Assembly (NCBI RefSeq): GCF_037893015.1
Contig: NC_133665.1
Span: 33,267,336 to 33,331,335 of the forward strand
Direction of reading: 5' to 3'
Origin: Macrotis lagotis
Taxonomy: Eukaryota; Chordata; Mammalia; Peramelemorphia; Peramelidae
Length of the DNA stretch: 64,000 nucleotides
The translations under genes and the position numbers were made by a program. Shown here one piece after another: positions 57,100-64,000 of this stretch (its first letter is position 1; each line of letters begins with the position of its first letter). A model generated the notes under the pieces. The model saw only the letters and a program-made list of their open reading frames with translations, had not been told where the DNA came from and ran no database searches.

Positions 57100-57660
57100 T
57101 GATTAAGCAAAGGAAGGATTTTAACAGGTAGAAGCAGGGAGAAAGTATTTCAGGCATAGAGGACAAACTGACTAATGAAGAACAATCCATTTTGGCCAGA
57201 ATATAGGTGAGAAGAAAAGTCAAGGGAGAAGAACTTGTGGCAGGCAGTAAAGGTAGATTGGAGTTGGCTTTTGAAAGACTTTAAGTGCCAGACTAAGACA
57301 TTTATACTTTTTTCAGTTGACAATAGGAAACCACTGAAGAGTTTTAAACATGGCAGTGATATATTTAAACCCATGCAAAAGGTTGGAGGATGGCAGCAAG
57401 AAGACCAAAAAATGAAACTATTATAGACCACAAGAGAAGTAATAAGGGCTTTCATTAGATTGGGTGCAAAGGAAAAAGAAAGGAGGGGAAGCAAGAGTCA
57501 ACAATTGATTGGGTATTGGGGAAGAAGGATAGGGAAGAGTCAAAGATGATTAAAAAGCTATTCTTGAATGATTGAAGAAATGGTGGCTCTATTAATAGGA
57601 ATAGCAAAGTTGGAAAGAGGCATTATCAGAAAGAAAATGCTAAGTTTTCATTCGGATCTA
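57100..57660 (+). repeat. ancient mammalian repeat, unnamed family (rear part)
   Basis: 'aatattttagg'-type decay around 'gaaaccactgaagagttttaa' and 'catggcagtgatatattt', parallel to 45,030-45,110. Short frames on both strands are incidental. Confidence 0.5.
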
Positions 57661-57699
57661 TTTAATTTGAAATGTCAAAGGTAAACATAATATTGGTTG

Positions 57700-57900
57700 T
57701 ACTAGATAAAGTATTAGACTGGAGTGAGGCTAGACATAAATTTGTAATTCCTATGTACAGACAATAATTTAATTCACTTTAAAATCACTGAATTTTAAAG
57801 CTCAAAGATATCTTTAAGAAATTACCTACTTATGTGAGCTTGGGACTATTACTGAACCCTAACATTTTTTTCATCTATAAAGTAAACAGACTGATTGATC
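57700..57900 (+). repeat. MIR-type SINE, poorly preserved
   Basis: 'actggagtgaggctagacat' in the head region, 'cttatgtgagcttgggac' and 'tttcatctataaagtaaac' in the core. Weak but in order. Confidence 0.45.
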
Positions 57901-58039
57901 TACCAAACTGGGCTTTTTGGTTATTTGTAAGTCCTGGTAAAGACATATTCAAGTAAGATGTCTAGAAACTTCTGGCTCCAAAGTGAAGAATTTGAATTCC
58001 CTTAATGTTTAAATTGGACTAAATTAAAATAGGTTCTGA

Positions 58040-58470
58040 TATTTAGGAGGCAGCTAAGAGGCACATGAATAGAATGTTGGAACTGGAGTCAGGAAGACCT
58101 AGGTTCAAATAGGACCTCAGATATTAAACTTGGGCAAGTTACTTAACCTCTGTTTGCCTCAACTGCAAAATAGGGATAATAAAAGCACTTATCTTGAAAT
58201 GTTGTTGGGCGGCTAGGTGGCATAGTGGGGGTGGCTAGGTGGCGTAGTGGATAAAGCACCGGCCTTGGAGTCAGGAGTACCTGGGTTCAAATCCCGTCTC
58301 AGACACTTAATAATTACCTAGCTGTGTGGCCTTGGGCAAGCCACTTAAACCCATTTGCCTTGCAAAAATCTAAAAAAAAAAAAAGAAATATTGTTGTGAG
58401 AATTAAATGAAATAACATTTTTAAACCAATTAACACAAAGCTTAACAAATGGCAGGTGATTAATAAATGC
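58040..58470 (+). repeat. THER1/MIR-type SINE split by a younger SINE
   Basis: Before the insert: 'aggcagctaagaggcacatg', 'aactggagtcaggaagac', 'acttaacctctgtttgcctc' and 'aaatagggataataaaagc'. After it: 'gtgagaattaaatgaaata' and 'ggtgattaataaatgctta'. Together these form a complete tRNA-head plus MIR-core element. Confidence 0.75.
58208..58384 (+). repeat. tRNA-derived SINE with tandemly doubled head
   Basis: The first head ggcggctaggtggcatagtgg (58,208-58,228) is followed at once by a second, ggggtggctaggtggcgtagtgg (58,228-58,250), and then a normal body and A tail. Flanks gaaatgttgttg (58,196-58,207) and gaaatattgttg (58,385-58,396) are the target duplication, so both heads lie inside one insertion. 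Confidence 0.9.
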
Positions 58471-58554
58471 TTATTTCTTTCTCTACTTATTCAGTCCCTA
58501 AGTCACTTTCTAAAATGATAAACTTGTTATGATCACCAATGAAGAATAACTCAA

Positions 58555-58870
58555 TGAATGAGTGAACCAATCAAAGACATATTAACCAGCCACTTTGTGT
58601 CAGCAACTGTTAAATTTTGTGGATTAAAAAGATTAAAAATTAAACAGTACCTGCCTTAAAGGAGCTTACAAAATGAATTTGAGGGGGAAGGCATTAATAG
58701 CTGAGATAAAGATATACTTCATGATTGGAGGTGCCATTTGAGTTGAATTCTGAATGAAAATAGAGATTCTAAGAGAATTATATTCTTGATAGGGCGACAA
58801 CTTTAAAAAGGCATAGAAACAGAAGTTAATGTTGATTGATTCAGAGCAAAAGGAAAAGGAAGACCTTCTC
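58555..58870 (+). repeat. ancient mammalian repeat, unnamed family (front part)
   Basis: 'ccactttgtgtcagcaactg', 'gtacctgccttaaaggagc', 'ttacaaaatgaatttgaggg' and 'gaggtgccatttgagttg'. Same landmarks as at 2,690 and 19,030. Confidence 0.5.
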
Positions 58871-59154
58871 AATGTACCTACAACTCACACTTTTACCACT
58901 TTTTTGTCATCCACACAAATGATACCTAATGGAGTGTCTGTCATGTATGTGTATGTGTGTGGTAAATGTCTGAATATCATAAGATAGTTTTATAATGCTC
59001 TTTGGGCCAACAGTTATAATTCCTCCCATCCCCTCTTTATATAGATGACTAATTTGTTCTTGAGTATCTGCTTAAATGGGCTTTGATATTATCATTCACA
59101 CAAACAGAAAATTCTCTCCTACCAGACTATGCAACTAGAGTAGAGTGTGAGTTG

Positions 59155-59880
59155 TATCTTTTTTCCCCAATTACATGCAAAGAAGTTTTCAACATTCATT
59201 CATGTGCAAGTTGATGAATTACACATTTTTCTACCATCTCCCCTTCCCTCCTCTCCACTGGCACCAAACAATAGGGTACAAGTTGTACATGAACAATCGT
59301 GTTTAACATATTTCCATATTAGTCAAGTTGTGAAAAAGGAACAAGAATTAAGAGGGGAAAAAACATGAGAAAGAAAAAAACAATAAATTTTTAAAAGTGA
59401 ACATAATATGCCTTGCTATATATTCATGGTTGTGTTTTCCCTAGATGTGGATGTTATTTGATATTACAAGTCTCTCAGAATTGTCCTTGATCACTGAACT
59501 GCTGAGAAGAACTGTGTCCATCATAGTTTATCACTTTACAATATTGCTTTAAATGTGTACAAATGTTCTGGTTCTGCTCACTTCATGCAGCATCAGTTCT
59601 TGGAATTCTTTGCATACTTTTCTAAAATCTGTCCCCTCATGATTTATTACAGAACAATAGTACTCCATAACATTCATATACTATAAATGTTCAGTCATTC
59701 CCTAAGTGGTGGATTATCTCTCTCTCTCTGCAAGGCAATGGGGTTAAGTGACTTGCCCAAGGTCACACAGCTAGGTAATTATTAAGTGTCTGAGGTCGCA
59801 TTTGAACTCAGGTCCTCTTGACTCGAGGCTGGTGCTCTATTCACTGTGACACCTAACTACCCCAGTGGATTATTTCTTGA
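59155..59880 (-). mobile_element. L1 3' end, split by a SINE
   Basis: 'ccaattacatgcaaagaagtt', split, 'caacattcattcatgtgcaag', 'tcatagtttatcactttac', 'ggttctgctcacttcatgc' and 'gaacaatagtactccataac'. The order is the same as 31,590-32,040 plus 38,930. Interrupted at 59,718. Confidence 0.8.
59718..59864 (-). repeat. tRNA-derived SINE with (GA)n instead of poly(A)
   Basis: Antisense body 'gcaaggcaatggggttaagtg' to 'cacctaactacccc'. Where other copies have poly(T), this one has tctctctctctctg. The target repeat gtggattat lies at 59,709-59,717 and 59,865-59,873, so the GA-type tail is within the insertion. Confidence 0.9.
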
Positions 59881-60550
59881 GGAGATTTAACAAGACTGGA
59901 TTCCAAAATCTATCCTCCACAAACTCTTGGAATCTTTGACTTACTGAGCTGGAGAGCCATAAGAGCTTCTGGAAGATTGAGAATTATTGAAAAGATTTTT
60001 TATCATTTTTGCTGTTCATTAAAACATACATCTGAAATACATGATTCATAATCACATGAATATTATATTTTTATTATTTGTGTACAGAAATCTACATGAA
60101 AATATTTATGGTTTAAATTTCACTTAGGCAACTTAACAACACAAATTTAGACTTTGTTTTGTAAGTATACAAACTTGAGATCTTGAACCAGACTAAATTA
60201 TTTGGAAAAATGTTTAATGGAAATAAGTAAAAAATACAATAAAACCCAGATAACGTCGATTTGTGGTTTCTAAGTCATTATGTGATCTTCATGGATCTGT
60301 TTCTCTTTGAGTTTGGCATGTGTGCAGTCTCTTGAAGCCCCAAAGAAAGATAATACAGATTTCTCATAATTACCTCAGATGCATTGTACTGGCAAAGAGA
60401 GACAAATTGTAAAATCCAATGCTGAAAGATCTGTGAATTTGTTTGAGCTTTTTGAAAAGCAAATCAGCATCATACAAAAAGCCACATAACTAGCATACAC
60501 TTTGACTAAGTAAGGTCATTGCTAAGACTATAATTTAAGGATGTTATTTT
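59881..60550. other. no recognisable feature
   Basis: About 670 bp of anonymous AT-rich sequence. Confidence 0.45.
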
Positions 60551-60554
60551 TCAA

Positions 60555-60795
60555 TAATAAAAATAGTAACTAACATTTATATAATGCTTACTATGTATCA
60601 AGCATTTTACAATTATTGTCTCCTTTAATCCTCACAACCCTGGAGGTTAGATGTTATTATCATCTCTATTTTATAGATGAGGAAACTGAGGCAAACAGAG
60701 CTCACCTCTGTGACTTTAGAGATACATAGTAAGTACATGACATTGCATTTGAACTTAAATCTTCCTCCAGACCCAGCCTTCTTTCAACTGTGTCA
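60555..60795 (-). repeat. MIR/THER1-type SINE
   Basis: 'taacatttatataatgctta', 'taatcctcacaaccctgg', 'tttatagatgaggaaactg' and 'catttgaacttaaatcttcc' follow the full antisense order. Well preserved for this class. Confidence 0.8.
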
Positions 60796-60929
60796 TCAAA
60801 CTTCCATTTCTAAGGGTTTGGGGGGGAGGGAAGGGATTGCTATAAAAAAAAGATGTAAATGTGTCTTACAGTTGGAGAATGACCAAACCATCAGTAGTAC
60901 TGGAATGGAATAGGAGTATATTGCGCCTT

Positions 60930-61105
60930 TCTTCTATTATTTCCAATTTATCCTTTCTATATCTTTTTTTATATACAGTTGTTTTTCTGTCCTCTTCCCC
61001 ATTAGATTATGAAAGTTCATGAGTAGGGATTGTCTTTGTTTTTTTTTTTTGATACCTGTAACATTTAGTACAGAGACTGGTGCTTAACAAATGGTTATTG
61101 ACTGC
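60930..61105 (+). mobile_element. L2 LINE 3' end
   Basis: 'ttagattatgaaagttcatg', 'agtagggattgtctttgtt', 'aacatttagtacagagactg' and 'gtgcttaacaaatggttatt' follow L2 3' UTR order, the terminal ~150 bp. Confidence 0.7.
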
Positions 61106-61169
61106 TATAAGAAATTAAAATATGAAGATTTCAAAAAAATAAGAGAAGACTTGTATGAAATGATCCAGA

Positions 61170-61326
61170 ATATGGGACAGTTTAGGTGGCATAGTGGATA
61201 GAGCACTGGCCCTGGAGTCAGGAGGACCTGAGTTCAAATACGATCCCAGGCACTGAATAACTACCCATTTGTGTGACCTTGGCAAGTCACTCAAATCCCA
61301 CTGCTTTAAATAAATTTTTTAAAAAA
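61170..61326 (+). repeat. tRNA-derived SINE, variant tail, with target duplication
   Basis: 'cagtttaggtggcatagtgg', B box gagttcaaatacg, ending 'ctgctttaaataaatttttt'. Flanks gaaatgatccaga (61,157-61,169 and 61,327-61,339), perfect 13 bp. Confidence 0.95.
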
Positions 61327-61362
61327 GAAATGATCCAGAGTAAAGTAGAATGAAAACAATAG

Positions 61363-61513
61363 GCTGGCTAGGTGGTGCAGTGGATAGAGCACTGGAGTCA
61401 GGAGTACCTGAGTTCAAATCTGGCCTCAGACACTTAATAATTACCTAACTGTGTGGCCCTGGGTAAGCCACTTTACCCCATTGCCTTGCAAAAACCTAAA
61501 AAAACCAAAAAAA
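61363..61513 (+). repeat. tRNA-derived SINE (WSINE1-type)
   Basis: 'ggctggctaggtggtgcagtgg', split; it lacks 'ggccctg' after 'gagcact'. B box gagttcaaatctgg and an A-rich tail. Only 37 bp separate it from the previous SINE. Confidence 0.9.
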
Positions 61514-61540
61514 ATATACAATTTAACTGATGCTAGAATT

Positions 61541-63580
61541 ATGCAGAAAAAATGAATTAATAGATAAGGAAATGAATGACTAAATAATAATAAAATAAAA
61601 TATGGAAAAACTTCAAAGGGAATATGGAAGAAAATAGGATGTTTTTGTTATTGTCTTGTCAAAATCCATATGCACATTTTAACTGAAAAGAATGGAAGTT
61701 TGCATTTTATATATAGATTGATATGTATGCATATATGATCTTTTTTATCTCATTTGAATGTTTATTCAATATTTATTTGAATGCTTGTTTTGTTGGCCAA
61801 GTTTAGAATAAACAACAAAATAATAATAATCGTCATAAGTGAGGAAAAACTCATGAGGTAAGTACTTGAAACTAAGTTGGCTAGAGCATCAAATATGGAA
61901 GGGAAAAATCATCCCCACTTCTTCCTTCTGTTAGCCCATCTGTTGCAAAGTAAAGATATTCAAACACTCAATGGCATCCACTGCAGGGATCTAAACATGG
62001 CCTGTACTTCTACTCAGCAGCATTCCCTGAAAGATTCTCTAACTGTCCTCTATCAAAGAACACTGTGGGAGATTTTGGTCCTGACCGAGACTTCATAGTT
62101 TAAATCTCATAATGTGGGTCCATGAAGAATAATGGTTAGAAGCATATTCTCTGGCTGAGTTTGCATCAGCAGAACCTGGCAACCTAGAAAGGTAAGGCAG
62201 AGTGGATTTGCCATTGGGTTGTTATTTTTTCCCCCTGAAATACTCCACCTTACCTAAACATATTACGCCCTGTATAGTCTTTTGTAATACAATTGTTATT
62301 ATAGGTAAACCTAGGCAGGTGGGGGGAAAATGATTGACATCAGAACCTCAGTCATTGACATAGTCTTTCTTACACAATGAGATCTCTGTGGAGCCTTTCC
62401 AACTTGAGTGGTTATGACATGTTGTAGATGCCATTTGCAGGAAAGCAAAATTGTAGCACAGGGGAAATGGTGAATGTGCTATTTCACATTAAGTGCATTA
62501 GATCTTTCCTAGAAGATATTGTTGAAAGATATTGAAACAGAGGTTCTAGGACTAGCAATGACTTGTTAATTCTTTGGGGAGACAAAGCACTCATCTTTCT
62601 CACACTACATAATTAAATCTAACATGGAACAAAAATACAAGTTGTATTTCAGATGTATTCTCAGAAACAGTTTTGGGGGGGAAAATTCAAGGAAAAGTCA
62701 AGGTATGACCTCAATAAAGGTTCTTTCTAAAAGAAAAGTTTAATGCTAATCATTTCAAAGCAAAGGACAATAATTCTTTGTCCCTACCACAAAATACTTG
62801 ATCTCAGATACTTGGGCTGTTCGAATTCTCCTTCCATTCAAGAAAGAACATGATAGAGCTGGCCTAGAAAGTCAGTCAGTTCATTTTCCTTCCATATTCA
62901 AGGAGTCTAACTGGTGATTGTATTTCAGGAAGGAGACAATTAAATGTAGATAAGTACTCTGCCTGATTCTGACAGTCACTATCTTTGTAGCCTAGGGTTA
63001 TCAGTTTATGTCTCCATTTGGTATTTTGGCATTTAAACTCTTATGGACTCCAATAACGTAAAGTAAAATTAGGCCCATTTTACAGCAAATATATTTAGAG
63101 TGAACCTCTTATATTATCAACAATCAGTGTTATGTAGAAGAAGGAGCTGTAGACTATTATAAAGTAGATTCATGTGCTCTCTAAATACAGAAATATGGTA
63201 GGTATATATTTGGCATTGATAAATGTCAGAGATTGTGATTTCTGCCTGTGAAGGGGCAGGAAGAAGGCCATAGCTAGACACTTGCTCCTTCCTTTGTCTA
63301 TCTCAAAGGGGTCCTGGACTAGAATTCTATCTATCTATTAGAACTCAAATAAATTTATATTTAAAGGTACAATACTTTAGGGAAAGAGAAGGATATTTTT
63401 TTCTGATTGCTCTCAGGGAGAAGGTAATAACTTAGAATTACAAACTTGACTCCTTTCCACCAAATACCAGTTGTACAAAGGCCCATCACAAATAGTGAAT
63501 AGTGAGTAAACTTATTTATAAAAGCAAAATAATAAACAGAAGTTACAGACAGGAAGTAGGAGAGTGTTGAATAAGCTAGC
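61541..63580. other. no recognisable feature
   Basis: About 2 kb without a nameable repeat or gene. The plus frame 61,877-62,098 (73 codons) has no domain. This is one of the longest repeat-free-looking stretches in the window and could be unique sequence. Confidence 0.45.
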
Positions 63581-63589
63581 TGTTCTCAA

Positions 63590-64000
63590 AAGTAGGATAT
63601 ATGAATCCTGCAGGTCACCAAATCCTTTTCATGGGGCCTAGTAGGATAAAATTATTTTCATCATCATCATCATAAAAAAATGTTATTTACCTATTATCAT
63701 ATTTCTCCCCTTCCAGCTACATATCTGTATGGGGGCTAAATTTTCTTTGCCTGCTTTAATCAAAATAACATATCATAATGGTTTGATTGAAGGAATTTAG
63801 CTGTCTTCTATTCAGTCAGACACTGATGTGACTTATAAAAATATGTAAAGTAATGCTATATTGTTTTACTTGCTAAATTTTTATGGAAAACATTTTAAAT
63901 GTTATTTATGATAACATGTAATGGATTTGTTATTGTTATTTAAATGAATAAGTAGTTTTTTAAATTCTCAGTTTTAATTTATAATATGGTAAACATCACT
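63590..64000 (+). mobile_element. hAT-like DNA transposon, cut by the window end
   Basis: Starts gttctcaaaagtaggat. Later come 'aaaattattttcatcatc', 'agctgtcttctattcagtc', 'tatttatgataacatgtaat' and 'ttaatttataatatggtaaa'. The first and last blocks match the copy at 19,711. This copy keeps the middle that the other has lost. It shows an (ATC)n expansion at about 63,657-63,674 and no transposase frame. Confidence 0.6.

Larger units (their letters stand above)
61125..61540 (+). mobile_element. L1 3' fragment carrying two SINEs
   Basis: Joining the pieces outside the SINEs gives 'gaagacttgtatgaaatgatc', split, 'cagagtaaagtagaatg' and 'aaaacaata', the sense L1 3' UTR seen at 50,985-51,030. Only ~100 bp of L1 remains recognisable. 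Confidence 0.6.

Noticed and set aside
44755..58870. CRISPR-like or satellite array from recurring ~150 bp units
   Set aside because: The units are dispersed SINEs in both orientations with individual target duplications and no regular spacing.

Overview
The window looks like 64 kb of gene-poor marsupial nuclear DNA. It is AT-rich and saturated with interspersed repeats. The commonest repeat is a ~150 bp tRNA-derived SINE with an intact-looking A box (tggcgcagtgg) and B box (gttcaaatcc), of the kind known from marsupials (WSINE1-type; the exact family name and species are inference, perhaps an Australian marsupial). I found no convincing protein-coding gene, exon series, rRNA, tRNA or CRISPR array. 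All longer open frames with recognisable content are remnants of LINE proteins. The window is therefore intergenic DNA or the inside of a large intron.

Layout. 1-21.7 kb: thinly populated, with MIR/THER1-type SINEs, RTE-tailed SINEs, an L2 remnant (11.1-12.2 kb, including endonuclease traces), a second L2 end (15.1-15.7 kb), two hAT-like elements with target duplications (7.13-7.32 and 19.71-20.12 kb) and microsatellites. 21.7-27.1 kb: a minus-strand L1 with both ends, ORF1 and ORF2 remnants, two SINE insertions and an internal deletion. 27.1-31.5 kb: MIR remnants, an L1 3' end and two SINEs. 31.5-43.2 kb: a nest in which an old L1 was split by a second L1, and two ~3.2 kb GC-rich ORF1-only elements (copies A and B) then landed separately, one in each L1. 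43.2-49 kb: old repeats plus a CR1/L3-type reverse transcriptase remnant (47.5-48.5 kb). 49-52.6 kb: the 5' half of a plus-strand L1, broken by an L1 3' fragment and SINEs. 52.6-56.1 kb: an inverted duplication, then a minus-strand L1 with target duplications. 56.1-64 kb: old repeats, young SINEs and part of a hAT-like element running off the end.

The most interesting object is the repeated ORF1-only element (33.57-36.97 and 39.35-42.53 kb, minus strand). It has an L1-like 5' end, an ORF1 and an ORF1-ORF2 spacer, but no ORF2. In place of ORF2 it carries three diverged antisense SINE modules and a short unique tail. The two copies have different target duplications and different frameshifts, so each came separately from a source with a more intact ORF1. 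Copy A also seems to have carried along ~200 bp of flanking sequence. The SINE modules show an excess of T-to-C changes on the plus strand, which would fit A-to-I editing of the element's RNA, though other explanations remain. All alignments were done by eye.
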